A DNA stretch of 64,000 bases from Alloascoidea africana (taxonomy: Eukaryota; Ascomycota; Alloascoideomycetes; Alloascoideales; Alloascoideaceae), in the NCBI GenBank assembly GCA_030581615.1, contig JAKTTT010000041.1:124001-188000 (forward strand). Reading direction: 5' to 3'. The notes beneath the pieces are model-generated. The model was not told the DNA's origin and ran no database searches. It was given only the letters and a program-made list of their open reading frames with translations. The translations under genes and the position numbers were made by a program. The number at the start of each line of letters is the position of its first letter. Position 1 is the first letter of the stretch. Positions 47,369-60,178 of this stretch are shown here, piece by piece.

Positions 47369-50300
47369 TTTCAAAAGGAAAGGATTTTGTTTCAAAAGAT
47401 TGTTGCAACTGATTGATGTTCTAACGAATGTCTGGTTCAGAAGATATAACTTGTTTAGTTAAGAATTTTTAGTTGATATCATTGCAGAAAGAGAAATTTA
47501 TATGCTTTCTGGTTTTTTTAATAAAAGTATTATCCTCTTCCTTTGAATTGGGATCTATCAAGCAAAGGAAAAGGGTATACTGCATGCAACTGTTTAATGT
47601 TGGTGCTCTGGAAAAAGGAATCACGAAGAACAATTTCAAGCAAAAACCAAAGAATTAATCAGGCTTAGCTGGAAAGAAATGTCTTTGAGCTTTTTCATGT
47701 TTTTTTCTTGTCTTTTGTTGACCGTTACATATGTTCCTGAGATGCATTTTTCATACATACATCATAGTTCTTCTGGTGCATTACAATGGTATCTTTGATC
47801 TTAAAACCTGATCCTTACTTCATTGTAAATCTTAACTTGAGTATTGTCTTACCCAAGGTGTGAATTGTCTTAACGACTGCAAGCAGTCTGCAAACCGTAA
47901 GAGAATTCATTTACAATGGAAAAGCAAAAACCAACATTACAGAACACTGTGAAAGTACAATGTCGAACGTTTAATCACTACTGAATCCTAGCATACTTGA
48001 TTTCAATAACGCTTCAATGATTGTTTTGTTAATTCCATGTACCTAAGAAGTGATTCAGCTTTGCGGTAAAGGAATAGAATTTTAAGCGGCTTTTGGTGCC
48101 TATACTCAAACACCAATCTACATTCAAATGCATTTTGCCGAATGATTAAAGGAAATTTGCCTCGATAAATCAACCATTACATGTATACGGTTGGAGGTCA
48201 TTGTAGCTGTGCCTAATGAGAAGGCAGGATCAAAGCGAAAATGACCTTAAAGAACCAGGGGAAGAAAGGTCAGATACGACCTATCAACTTTTTGGACAGA
48301 ATAATTAGTTTGATTATACCCTTATAAAGCTTTCATCTTCCCTTTATGATCTAATAAATGATCATAAGACGTTTTTTTAATGGGGCGGCTATATGTATTT
48401 TAAGTGATATCGTAACAAGTGCTCCTTCCTGAAATGATCCAACTTTTTGATTCACTTAAAGTCTGCTCATTTCGGTGTTTAATCATCAAGTATAATATTC
48501 AAACACCCTCTTATACTCCCAAGCTTATTACCGTGGTTCACCAACGAAAAAGTCCAATCCAACATATGTTCAGGGCAGCTTGAAAGAACTATTTGATACT
48601 AATCTTTTCAGAATCTCCTGACATTTTTGAATCTTCTATGATGCTTGGACACTATTTCCTGACTTTCCACGAGCACTACACGCCGAACTTTCGCTTATCC
48701 CGTGTCAAAAACAACCAGATGATCGACTACTCCAAGTTTCCTTCATATTTATACAGTAGAACCAAATATTTACCTACAGCAAGGCCTCTTTCCCGTCCTA
48801 TCCACGTTTCTGCTTGGTCCTTCAGCTCTCGCAAAGCCTCTCATTTACATAGCAATGTTGTTTGTGCTCAGCACACAGGTTGGTCAGTTCGTGCATTAAA
48901 GAATGAGTTTCTTTATGGTCAATCTCGCTTAAATAGGCGTTCGATAGCTGCTCTGGTATTAGAAACTTCTTTCTTTAATGTAGGCAGGCCGAGATAGACC
49001 CTAGGGAGTGTTTGCGTCAAAAAGTCTCGATAGTCTGTTTTTCGTAGTTCAGCTCAAACCTTTGGCATTTGCCCTTTACTTTTTTACAAGCATGCCAGAA
49101 AGCCGAAACCTGTCTATTCCAGGAGCATTATGAGTTCACACTTTTTCAGTAGACTTGATACCCCAAGTGTGTAGAAACGGACCGTCACCACTGAAGCTAA
49201 GCACTGACTGTAATCTTGATAGACTGTCACACTGTTCTGATCTTCCCTGTGGTTCAAAGGTTTTTTAAGACAACCAGCTACTTTTTACAGATGACCCATT
49301 TCTCTTTAAGAAACTTATAAGTTTTATCACAATAGCTTTAATATTAGCATTAACGCAAAAGGAATGTTGTTTCCACCACAAGGCCACTGTTACAAATTGT
49401 CAAGCATTAGTTTGCCCAATACTGTGCAGATTCTCCATCCTTCCCCCAAACCGCAAAACTAAAGAATAGAGGGTCCGTATATGGGAACAAAGAGCAGGAT
49501 ATTAAAGCGGACTAGAGGACATTACGCTATCAGACGATATAGCAAAGACAACGGCAGAGCTCAAATTCAAGGAAGTTTTGCGCAAATGCCCGTTATTTTT
49601 TTATCAAACTTTAATGATTTTTTTCTGTGTGTAAATATTAAGGTACAAAAACATCAAATTTGTAATTAACCTCTAGAAACTAGTAAGATCCCGATACTTA
49701 TTTGAAACCCATCAAACAGGAAGAAACTTTTGAGTCTAGCCTGGCAATCACGTTTTAAATCAAAGCACAAAAAACAAATCAAACTATGTTATCGGTGGTG
49801 TAGAATAACAATTGCAGTGCCACATCTTCACAGCTGCGTTTCAACACTAAAGTAAATATAATTCCACGATAGGCGAACAGAAAAAGGTTTTAAACTCATT
49901 ATTAAAATACTGGAGATTTTATTTCAACCTATGATTAACTTTCAAATTTTCTCCGCAGGAGTGAAAAACCAGATATACCAGACATTGGTAGCCTAACAGC
50001 CACACTTTGCCAGGACATTCAGGAACAAAGTTGCCGAGCTCTTTTAATTTTAAACACAAAAACAGATCTGGGGTGTGTTTCGGCGATTACATTGCTATGC
50101 ATTCTCCTTGTCCGATAAATAGATCTTTACTTTCTTCGAATTTTAGGATGACAATAGAGCTTTTTAAGCAGCCACTATCGGATAACAGTCCTAATGGATT
50201 GCTTCTTGTGGCCTAGGCTCGGGTACATAAACTTCACAGAGAAGTGTTTTATCGGTTCTCTCTCCATCTTGATAGAATTTGCTCATCAAAGCTTAGACTG

Positions 50301-50762
50301 TGGCTACGACTGCGTCTGGTTGCCCAGTTCAAACTTGATAGGAAATTGCATTTCTTAAATACACAGATTAAAGAAATAAAGCTTTTCAAAGTTTAAATAA
50401 TAATTTCAGTATCAACGAAACATTTTTATTACCACTACGATGCCATCCATATGGCTCTAGTCTTGCCTGGAACTCAATTGATTCACTAGTAGAAGATGCG
50501 CATTCTAGCGGACAAAGTTTAAGCCATGTATTTTAGGGAAGCCACCAAGGAAAGAACAAACGATATCAAGATAAAACTTTTGAAATTACTTAGTTAATTG
50601 CCCTTTGAAAATACATTGCTCTTATTTTTACAGAATTAGCAGACAACTATAAATAACAAAAAAGATTTCCAGTTCCATTAGACTTTTATGGCATTCCGTG
50701 TATTAGCCGTTACTCCAAGAAATTGTAGTATGTATTGATTAATAATGTAGTTCATGATATTC
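47369..50762. other. intergenic between SUN and velvet B genes
   Basis: About 3.4 kb. A plus-strand open stretch (48,593-48,997), preceded by a TACTAAT...TTTTCAG signal resembling an intron end, is somewhat richer in GC than its surroundings but matches no family I know. A 5S-rRNA-like segment lies at 49,171-49,260. The remainder is AT-rich without recognisable features. Confidence 0.45.
49171..49266 (+). pseudogene. possible degenerate 5S rRNA sequence
   Basis: The run CTGAAGCTAAGCACTG is one base off the near-universal 5S element GAAGTTAAGC in similar context, preceded by an ACCGTCACCA word and followed by TAATCTTGATAGACTGTCAC, which loosely follows the 5S AGTACTTGGATGGGTGACC block. A T6 run at 49,261 could be a Pol III terminator. 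The 5' third is poor. At best a relic. Confidence 0.25.
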
Positions 50763-53652
50763 TTAAAACCCAAGCGACCGTATTGAAGGAAGCTTGATTT
50801 TTTGATCCTCTGATGCGCTTTCCTGGGCTTCTTGTGTGCTTTTCCCTTCCCATACTTTCAGTTCTTTCTCATTGGAATCAGAAGACGTTCCCACAGGAAC
50901 CTGTTTGGTGTGGAATGTCTGCATAGATTGATTGGCAACCGTCCTGTGATTGTCGTTGGAAGAACGAGGAAATGATAGCGGCGGCAACAAAAATTGTGTG
51001 GTCGAAGAAGCTTCCCCATCTGAATTTTTACCTTCCCCAGTCTTGGAAAGTGGGAATGAAGAATCAAAAGAAGGTAGAAAGCTTGCTTTACTTTTGGAAT
51101 TCGTAGAAAAAGACGGAGTCCGTATCTGAACGCCTAAAGGACTTGGGTGTGGTTGCAGAGAAATTGGGGGGACTGCATGCGCAGATCCAAATGGAGAATG
51201 CGATATGGAACTAGGTGGATATTCTCTGAGACTTTTAATAGTAGATATTTCAGAGTATTTTGCCAGACTTCCAGTTAAACTGCGCTGCAAGTCTGGAAAT
51301 GCAGTAGCGTCTGTAATGCTAGGTTTCTGCCCCATCATGTTGGAGTCGCCAAAAGTCTGTGATGATAAGAAAAAGGGGTTTTCGACAGAAGTACCGGCGT
51401 TCAAGTTTATTGGAGGAATAATATGATATGAGTTAGGAGCACTTCTTGATCTCCCCACATTGTTGCTGTAGTTTGATCTTAACTCCTTTGCTTGCGGCTC
51501 ATTATCTCCTTTTTTAACATCCATCATTTCAACCCGTTCACCTTCGTGATCAAACTCATCAGTAAAGTAGAAACTGCGCCTCTTTGTTCCGGTTGTAGGG
51601 GATATCATCAGAAGAGGAGCACGTTGATATTCTGATCGTAATGAAGACGAAGGTGTGGTCATCTGTGTCGGTTTCTGATTGAATAAATGGCTTCCAATTG
51701 TCTGTTGAGGTTGAAGAACTGGAAGTTGTGCACTTGGTGAGTGAGGGTCAAAAAAATTCTGGGGCTCTCCAGCATTGATGTTTTTCACCAGATGTACTCC
51801 ACTCGCAGGTAGAGATTTTCGGATTTCCATATGCTGCTGGTACTGCTGATAGCTTTACAATCGTTAAAATAAAAAGCCAAATCAAAACAACAAAACTATG
51901 ACTGACCTTTTTCTGTTTCCCTCTTTTCTCAGCCTTAACCTCACTCCCTGTTCACAGACAAGTCTGGTTAACGGGGTAGAAGGCAAAGCACCTGTGTATC
52001 TCTTGGGAGTAAATACTATTAAAAAGCGTGTTAGCGATTCATCCAGCTTGATGTAAGCCCTGATTCAAAAATTCCTGGGTTGCATCTGCCGACAAGGATA
52101 AATTCAATGAGGAAAAATGGGTTTCCTAAATAAGGAATAATTCTAGTAGCTCACCTGTGAAGTAGTCAGAAAATACTGATTGCTTGTATTTGAAGGATGC
52201 TCCCCTAAGATCTGTTAGTAATATGTCGCACTTTAGTTCGTTTGATTAGCATCTTACTCCTGCTCATATAAAGAGAACTTCAACCGATATTGCCCCGTGT
52301 TCAACATCGACAAGTCACCGAAAACAAAAAAAAACCCAAGCCGATCTTTATCTTGTACTTTATGCCCTGAGCTCACTCTGATCCCTATTAGTGGGTTAGT
52401 TGAGCTAAAGTTTGTTGTGTCTTTGCCTAAACTATTCTTTATCTCAAGAGTAGGATTAGGCGTTTCTGAAGTGCTGCTAGCTTTGCTACTGACATTGCTA
52501 CTCGGCTTTGCCCTTAACATTTTATTCTTTTTATTTTCCTTCTTTGAAGTGGTTGAAATGAATGACGAAGAAGATGAGGGCGATGATAGCGAGGAAGATG
52601 ACGATCCAACGGCTGTGTTCAGATCAGAGATTGGCAATCTTTGTCTCTCTTTCTGGTCAGGCTCTTGCTCTTCCTGCCCTTGCCCAAACTCTGGATCTGA
52701 GGTAGAATCAATATGGCATAACATTATAAAATGTTTGGTGAATAGCCAAGGGGGATTATACTCTAAAATATGGTTAATTATTGACGCTTACATTACTTTG
52801 TCCGTGAAAATTCGTACCATTTGGCGTATTATCATGAACCGCGCCGATTGGACTATTTGCGCTGATCACTTTTGAAGCATTAAAGTCCCTGAAAACGGCC
52901 ATCTTGACTATTGGTGGCGGGTCTATCGTCCTCCTATCAGCAAGTCCGCCCTTGTCGTATCTTAAGGTGACTTTACATCGAATCGGTTGCTGTACCACCC
53001 TCAGACTGTACGGGAGTTCTGTTCCAAGCCCATGACTCTGTACCTGATACTGATTTGGAGTTGGAATAGGCCCTTGAGGGTTTATTGACAAAACATGCTG
53101 AGCCGGCACTTGTTGGTAAAGACGAAGATCCTGATGAAACATAGGAGGGGGAGTAGATGGATTCCCAGGTTGCTGATGTGCTCCATGTTGCACAATGGGA
53201 TAGCTTGACACACCACGAGCATCGCTTTCTGTCACCATTGGTCTTTGACCTGGGATGTAACCATACTCTTGAGTCTGGGTATTTAAATACCTAGATGTTA
53301 AAAGATTGCTGTTGTTTAGTATGGATGGAGTTATCTGGCGATTTCTTGTGTTTGTTCTACGCAGTTGGTCTTTCGAACTGTATTCTTTCTCAATGTTTGA
53401 TTCTCTTACTAACCTCAAGTTTGAAGCCCCATAGCGAGAGTTTTGATGAAACGTTATAGTGTTTAGACTGAGCGACGTTGCCAAGTTAGGATCTACTGGC
53501 ACAACCTGATGCTGAAGTCGATTGTTGTTGTCGCCATCTGGTCTCAGGATTGAGTCTGAAAGACGACTGTCATTATTGAAAGCTGATGAGTTAACTTTTG
53601 ATCCTTCTATTCCTTTCCGCGAAGAAAAGATATTATGATCGCCAGAAGGCAT
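50763..53652 (-). CDS. velvet-domain regulator B (five exons)
   Basis: Second velvet-domain protein. Exons deduced: 53652-52818, 52762-52258, 52204-52155, 52015-51907 and 51852-50763, giving 862 residues. About 210 Asn/Gln/Ser-rich residues precede the domain, which opens with RVVQQPIRCKVTLRYDKGG and DRRTIDPPPIVKM, passes YNPPWLF, a Ser-rich insert and FFVFGDLSMLNTGQYRLKFSLYEQ, then YKQSVFSDYF, TPKRYTGALPSTPLTRL and EQGVRLRLRKEGNRK. The C-terminal third is disordered and ends LPSIRSLGF. The 50-nt third exon has the same length and phases as exon 2 of velvet A. The first intron (GTACGA donor, TTTTAG acceptor) is the least certain; the last uses a GTCAGT donor. The paralogues share the unusual CKVTLRYDKGG segment. 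Domain identity is firm. Confidence 0.83.
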
Positions 53653-56600
53653 TTGTTAGACAGCGAAACCAATTTTGGAACTTCACAAACTCCCTAGATA
53701 TCTCTGAAAAGAAGCGTCCAGGCAAACCCAAGGCACGCTAAAGCTGTTTTAGAAGGAAGGCTCGAAGGGAAATAACTTCAACTCAAGGGTAGGATGTGGA
53801 TGGCTTGAGTGTGTGCGTTCTTTCATAAAGTTGTATGCTGAGCTCAATCAACAGATTAGAGTAAGCTCAAGCAAGGAGGAAAACCCCTCTATTTGTCCAA
53901 ACCAGTATGTGACTGATCACTCCCTGGGCTAGTGTACTGGAATAGATTGGCTCATTAATCCCAAAGATATGGGAGGGGATACTAAAACAGGCAGAGGACT
54001 CCGGTATGATAAAAGCACGGAGGGCAAGAGCAGGAGAATCGATCAGTTCAGGACCAAGGTCGAGGAAGTATACGCTTCCTGTCGATGGAGATGGAGAAAG
54101 CTAGAGGAGGTCCAAGGAGAACAAAAGTATCGAGGGTTTGGTGGATCAAGAGAAATAATAAAGAAGTAGGTGAAAGCAGTATAATAAATTATTGTTTATG
54201 TAAAATACGAAAGAGGACAATACACAATATCTGATTGTTAAATCATACAATAGCGCCAACTGAAAATGGCAACCGTGGGAATGGCTATCAGAACCCGAAA
54301 ATAAATCTGGCGCACAGAACACTTTTCACCCGTGACCCAGTATCTGGGATGACTGGAAAGGAAAACACGAGCAGTTAGCCACAGTTTCCGAGTAAGTTTA
54401 TGACAGACTAGGTGAGTTCGAGAGAGGGCGATGATTAAAGGGTAGAGTGAATGGAGGTTCTCTCGATAATGCACCTTTTGAGGAATCTGGATTCCAAAAA
54501 GCCGAAGAGCTCTTCCTTTTCGACCCCCTTCTTCTTTCTCTGATTTTTCCCTCTGCTGGATACGCCACAGTAATGCCAGTATCATACCTTGAGGGTTTAC
54601 CAAAGAATGCATTAGTTTTAAATGTCGGTTTGGGAATCGGCAGACCGGTACTTCACGAGCCTAAGAGTTAATACCGAATGCTATTCTCTTCTTTTTCTTT
54701 CTAAGACCTTACGCACATATACTGATTATAACGCTGTCAAGCTGCGTGATGTCTTCATGATTACTACGACTTGCTCGGGTTCTAGTCTCTCCATAAGGTT
54801 CGCGGCCATGTTGGAATGTGTGGTAAAAGTGGGACTTGAGAATCTCCAAAAATAAAACAAAAACACAAAAAAATATGCCATTATCAATTGAGGAAACACA
54901 TCACTATGCCTCCAAACGTTGGTAGAATTCTGGGGTTTTCAAAGTCCGATTTCTTAAGTTTAGGTTATAATAAACTGACTAACCTCGAACCACAGAAAGG
55001 ATCCGGTATTAACCCAACCAGGCGACCTGGACATTTATTTGGAAGATAGAAAAGAATTAGAACAAGAACGGAAGAGGAAGGACCCTGAATCAAACCAAAG
55101 ATCCGTTGTAATATAACTTTCTGGCCGTCGGGCAAAGCTTCAAGCCATTGCTTCCCATTTTGGAACGTTCACGTTCGCTCTTTGTCAATCCACAGTTTTA
55201 TCCAGGAAATGCCTTTTTTCCCAACTGAATGCCAGTGACAACCTCAAACTTAAGTTTTGGAAAGATTCTGAGTAGAATGTACAGTAGATATTGATAATTT
55301 TTAATCTGATGTGACTATTAACTTGTTCCAAACTTTGGGGTAGTGGACGTAAACATTATTAGTTACGGCGGTTCAACGATCATCTGCTTTATAAAATTTG
55401 TGGGAGTAAACGGGAAGAGAATAAAATTTTTATTCAAAGGTCAAATATTACACAACAGGAAAACATTGTTACCTATATTGTCTACATTCTATTCTGTTAG
55501 CTAAGCTTACAAATCTGTTTTAGCTTATCAGTAATTAAGGGATGCTGGGATATAGTCAACTTAATAGACCTTTGGAAAGCTAACATTGCGCACTATCTAG
55601 TAATTTTGGTGCAGGTAACATGACAGCTTTAATTTCATAGAATGAATTTACTAATGGGCTTGCTCCACAATCTGAATTTTCTCCAATCAAGTCGAGAAAA
55701 TTTTCCTTTTTCTAAGGCTTGATTTGAGTATTAAAGGGTTTTCAATATTACTTGACGGTAAAAAGATTCAAATAAAGTCTAGATTCCCAAATATGAGGTA
55801 TTTAATAGGGGCCTCCAGTTTTAGAAAAAAATATCTTACAGGCTAATAATTCTCAGACTGAGCATGAAGTTACTGTCCAGTAAAACGAAGCTCAGGGTGC
55901 CCCATGTGTATATATCCTATACACTCGGTGGTATTTGACTCACTAGTTAGGAATTATTGAACAAACTTGGTGCTCTTTCTTTCAAGACTTTTGACTATTG
56001 TCAACATATGGATATGAAATTTCTGAGGTGTGAAACTTTGTTTAACGAAGAATGAAGCTTCATGCATATCCAGCACTAGACTGAAAAGAAACTAGCATAA
56101 AGGAAATGCTCGGCAACGTTATGTTTCAGCCCCACGGAACACTCAGCCTTTCCCTTAAAACAAGGGAAAAAACAAAAAATACGCTTACAGTCTGTATCCC
56201 TCATTATTGTATAATAAACCTTTTACCAGTCACGCCTGTATGGTAAAAATTTGAAAACCGAGCAAATATGAGCGCTCTGGTGGTAGAAAAGATCATTCAT
56301 CTCCAATGCCTACATTGAAATGCAATCGCCGGATAGTCTAAATCTTCATGCATAAAATATATGGTCAATTAAGTAACTATTTGCAAAGTTAGATTTTTGC
56401 CATTTAAGGTTCTCAACAAGTAGTATATTCTAACTGATTTTCATATTATTGGAACATCTTTGGTTTTGAAAGAATTATTGTTTCGTCTCCGCGTTTAAAA
56501 AGACAAGTTTACTGGATGAATAAGATTTTTAAAGAGTTGGTAAAATATCAACATAGAATCTTGAAGCAAAAAGTAGTTCCCAACTAATTATGTCCCCAAA

Positions 56601-58391
56601 CAGATTTCTTGGGGAAACGGTCCGAACAAATACTAGCTAAATAAAGTACTGTTACATAGCTCGTTTCAAAAATATGAGGCTATAAACCATTTACCATGGC
56701 AAGAACGTTCCAATTTAGCATTTGAAAGACATACTTATCTGACGTATGCGACTCATGGCTATGTGAACTCGGAGACTCAATTTCAATATCAGACCATAGA
56801 CTGTAATCTTTGTCAACACCTTCCTATTTTTAGATGTATCGATTAAGGCATTAAACAAAATTTCTACCATCTTTACAACTTTACCTAGATATAGACCATT
56901 CTATGTTTCAAAAGTTTGTACAGTCATTTGGAGAAGCATCAGTGAACTAAAAGATGTGTAAGCTTATACATCAAAATTCAAACGGCAGTTAACCATCCCA
57001 CTCCGAGGATTACATAGGTTAGTAACGGCAGAAAATATGTTAGAAAGTACATGTTCTTTTGTGCGTTTATGCTTGTTTGCCCCACTGCGTCGACTATTAC
57101 ATTCTGAGTTTGATTTTCACATAAGTAAAACACCAGGGTTTCTACAGATCGGAAGAAAATTTGCGGTTGCACCCTTTCAACTTTTAAATAGGTTAAACAA
57201 TTGGGAGAATAAATTTGACCAAGTTTCTCCAGGATTCTTACACAAAAGTCTGAAGAAAAAGCATGATCGTAGGGGCTTAAGTTAACTATACATCGATTCA
57301 CGCAGAGTCATCCCACTTTGATAGAAATGGACATGTGAAAACCAGGCTCAATTTCCAGTTAAAGATTGAAATTTAAAGGTGAGAACTTGTATTTTGAAGG
57401 CCCTTTTTTAAGGGCGATGAGGGAGCCCCATTAAACTTTCATTCTAAGGCAAAGACGGGAACAATAGAGCTAACCACTTTTAAAGTGGTAATGCTTGTTC
57501 CCAAAACTGTGCGAAAGTTTACACTACAGCTTAATCGTGCATACCGCTCAGAGGTTAATGGTATTGCCATAGTGTAGCATCGAAAGTTGAAAAGTATTCT
57601 TTCAGGTACTATATCCCTTTACTTGGCGACTATTGTCCACCATTGAGCTTCGAATAAAACACATTTTTATATCTGTACTTTCCTTGGTTTCACAAATAAA
57701 GAACCTCTTGTTAAGAGCAAAATTTTGATCGTCATTCGACTCTTGTGTGAATAAAAGCTTGCCGATTTTGTTGGATGTATGACCTTTAACAAAGATTCTT
57801 TGAGAAAATCAGAGATCAATTCGATTTGGACAATTATTAAGCGTTTATGCCAGTAATACTTTATTGTACGTTTATGAGTCCCAAGATTTGGGAAATCTTG
57901 TTATCGATATCCTTTCTGAAGGGATGAATAGTATCCGCAGCTTTATAATTATATCTGGAACACTTTAAAAGTTGTTCACCTGCCACGAGATAATTGTAAT
58001 AGGAAAAATCATTAAAATCTCGGAGGCAGCCTCTCCGGCTTGTGCACTACAAGAGCAAAATACCCTTTCGAGAAGAATGGCAGAGGCGTAGTCGGAGTCC
58101 TCTCTTGGGAAATCCCGTGTTCTTTCGGCTCAAAGTGTGCTCCATCTAATCCAAAGAGACATGCCATGCCCTAAGATCAAGCTATCCTAATTGCTTAATG
58201 AGCTACTGTGAAGCAAAACAAAGCCTGGATTGTGATCGAAAAGGTGAAAGGCAATGCCAAAGCATTTGATACTTGGTGAATTGTTCACTATACTACTACG
58301 TATTCATCTACTAATGTGGCGATCACTCATCAGCATAGTACAATGCATTTTCTGGGACAAAAACATTGCTTGCGATTTGCTGTGGATCATC
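53653..58391. other. region upstream of velvet B
   Basis: About 4.7 kb. The part to about 54.8 kb is less AT-rich and may be the promoter and leader of velvet B. A 124-codon minus-strand ATG frame (54,238-54,612) with hydrophobic stretches and a 66-codon plus-strand frame (53,969-54,169) match nothing known. From 54.9 to 58.3 kb no gene is recognised. Confidence 0.5.
54238..54612 (-). CDS. doubtful 124-codon ORF
   Basis: Begins with a true ATG at 54,612 and stays open for 124 codons; the product is basic with scattered hydrophobic stretches and no known motif. It lies 586 bp upstream of the velvet B start on the same strand, so it could be a leader ORF or chance. Confidence 0.15.
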   Translation of the reverse strand: MHSLVNPQGMILALLWRIQQREKSEKEEGGRKGRALRLFGIQIPQKVHYRENLHSLYPLIIALSRTHLVCHKLTRKLWLTARVFLSSHPRYWVTGEKCSVRQIYFRVLIAIPTVAIFSWRYCMI

Positions 58392-60086
58392 TTAGAACTT
58401 TGTCAGGCCAAGTTTAACCCTTTTCTGGTATTCCTCGAGAGAAAGGTGTCGATATTTGACTCCTAATCCCTCGGCTACCTTTTTGCCTAGCTCAGGATCA
58501 ATCAGTCCCATTACAAGAGAAACATTCTCTTTGATCCAAGGAACCCTAACTTTGTCTGCATTTCCAACCACATTTGATACAAATCTTTCTTTAACAGCAT
58601 CGTCATATACTCGCTGGTACAATTCTCTTGGCTGGTCCAAATCCGCTTCTGTGATACCAGAGATGTAAAAGCTTGCTTTGCTCCATAATATCTCCTCGTG
58701 CATATTTCTTTCTGCTTCAGTTTCAAAGGTCTTGGGAACAACACCCACGTATGACTCAATACTCGAGTTGGTATGGCTTCGCAGTGGCCTCAAGGTACTC
58801 AAGTATGCTGGCCTGTTACCTTGGTTGTCGAAAGCCATGAATCCATCCCTTTGAAAATTCCCCCCGAGAAAAGGACAACCTGATCCCTTGATCATTGTCA
58901 GCGGCTTGTTCACAGGCAACTGTTGATAGTTCACTCCCAACCTATACCTATGAGTATCTGGATAGGAAAAAAGGCGGGATTGTAACACAGGATCATTTGA
59001 AGGGTAAATTCCGTCAATCAAATGAGAAGGACTGAAGGCAACCTGCTCTATTTCGCTAAAAAAATTGGTGGGGTTCTTGTTCAGAGTCATTTTCCCAAAC
59101 TTCCTCAATGGAAAGTCTTTATGAGGCCAGATTTTCGTCAAATCAAAGATTGAAAACTTGAACTTTTCTGCCTCTTTCATAGTCATAGTTTGGATGTAAA
59201 AGGTCCAGCTTGGATAGTTCCCTTCCTCAATAGCATCAAACAAATCCTTATGGTGAATATCAGGGGCGGACCCTGCTAACTCGAGTCCTTCTTCTTGGGT
59301 GTAGCATTTGATGCCTTGGTCAGAAATAGCATGAATTTGAACGTAAGTTAATTCTCCTTTGGCATTAACAAAATTAAAGGTGTGGCCTGAGTATCCATTC
59401 ATATGTCTCCAGCTATAAGGGATGCCACGATCGCCAAACATATACGTGATCTGATGCAAGGCTTCAAGGTTTTGTGTCCAGTAATCCCAAGCCATTGTGG
59501 AGTCGGTATTCAAGTTCAAATGTGTTTCTGGATCCCTTTTTTGAGTATGTATGAAATGGGGGAACTTGTTTGGATCTCTAAGAAAGAAAATTGGAGTGTT
59601 GTTGAAAACCCAGTCTAAATTCCCTTCTTCTGTCCTCATTTTAATCGAGAAGCCTCTGGGATCTCTTAACGTATCTGCAGATCCCATTTCTCCCCCCACG
59701 GTACTAAACCTAACGGTAACTGGAAACTGAGTTCCTATTTCTGCAAAGGACTTTGCAAACGTCACATCTGCGAGTGAATCTGTGACTTCAAATATGCCAT
59801 GAGCACCACCTCCTTTAGCATGGACAACTCGTTCTGGGATTCTCTCACGGTCAAAATGAGCAAGTGAGTCCAACAAATTGAAATCTTGAAGAAGCAATGG
59901 CCCATTTGGACCTGCTCTCTGCGAGCCATAGGGATGCAAAGGTGATGCCCAGCCATTAGACGTTACATATACTGCATCGTCTTGGGAATTATTTAACAAC
60001 TCTTTCGAAGGCATTTTTGAGTCAATTGTATTTGCAACAATCTGGTGCAAGCGTGAGATAGCAAGAAGACACGGCAAAAATCTCAT
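58392..60086 (-). CDS. heme catalase with N-terminal extension
   Basis: A 564-residue monofunctional catalase that splits hydrogen peroxide. Key residues are visible: His89 in RVVHAKGGGAHG, the distal Asn at 162-163 in VFNNTPIFFLRDP, FPHFIHTQKRDP, and the heme-ligand region RLFSYPDTHRYRLG with Tyr375. Length suits the small-subunit class. Two starts are possible. The ATG at 60,086 gives a hydrophobic N-terminus (MRFLPCLLAI...) resembling a signal peptide; an internal ATG at 60,014 (MPSKELLNN) gives a start like ordinary yeast catalases. The C-terminus is LTKF, close to but not the SKF of peroxisomal Cta1, so targeting is unclear. No intron. Repeats occupy the 100 bp just upstream of the first ATG. 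Confidence 0.95.
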   Translation of the reverse strand: MRFLPCLLAISRLHQIVANTIDSKMPSKELLNNSQDDAVYVTSNGWASPLHPYGSQRAGPNGPLLLQDFNLLDSLAHFDRERIPERVVHAKGGGAHGIFEVTDSLADVTFAKSFAEIGTQFPVTVRFSTVGGEMGSADTLRDPRGFSIKMRTEEGNLDWVFNNTPIFFLRDPNKFPHFIHTQKRDPETHLNLNTDSTMAWDYWTQNLEALHQITYMFGDRGIPYSWRHMNGYSGHTFNFVNAKGELTYVQIHAISDQGIKCYTQEEGLELAGSAPDIHHKDLFDAIEEGNYPSWTFYIQTMTMKEAEKFKFSIFDLTKIWPHKDFPLRKFGKMTLNKNPTNFFSEIEQVAFSPSHLIDGIYPSNDPVLQSRLFSYPDTHRYRLGVNYQQLPVNKPLTMIKGSGCPFLGGNFQRDGFMAFDNQGNRPAYLSTLRPLRSHTNSSIESYVGVVPKTFETEAERNMHEEILWSKASFYISGITEADLDQPRELYQRVYDDAVKERFVSNVVGNADKVRVPWIKENVSLVMGLIDPELGKKVAEGLGVKYRHLSLEEYQKRVKLGLTKF

Positions 60087-60087
60087 A

Positions 60088-60178
60088 CTTATAGCGTTTA
60101 ACCAAAGAGGGTCTAGCTTCAGGGACGGGTCTAAGATCGGGTCTCATTTATAGCGTTTAACAAAAGAGGATCGGGTCT
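60088..60178 (-). repeat. direct repeats immediately upstream of catalase
   Basis: A 23-bp sequence (CTTATAGCGTTTAACCAAAG and so on) at 60,088-60,110 recurs with two differences at 60,147-60,169. The word GGGTCT appears four times, at 60,109, 60,127, 60,139 and 60,173. The block begins only 2 bp from the catalase ATG, so it is leader or core promoter. Confidence 0.8.

Noticed and set aside
52297-52875. 192-codon plus-strand ORF over velvet B
   Set aside because: Complement of the Ser-rich velvet insert; no independent motif, and the velvet domain on the other strand is clear.
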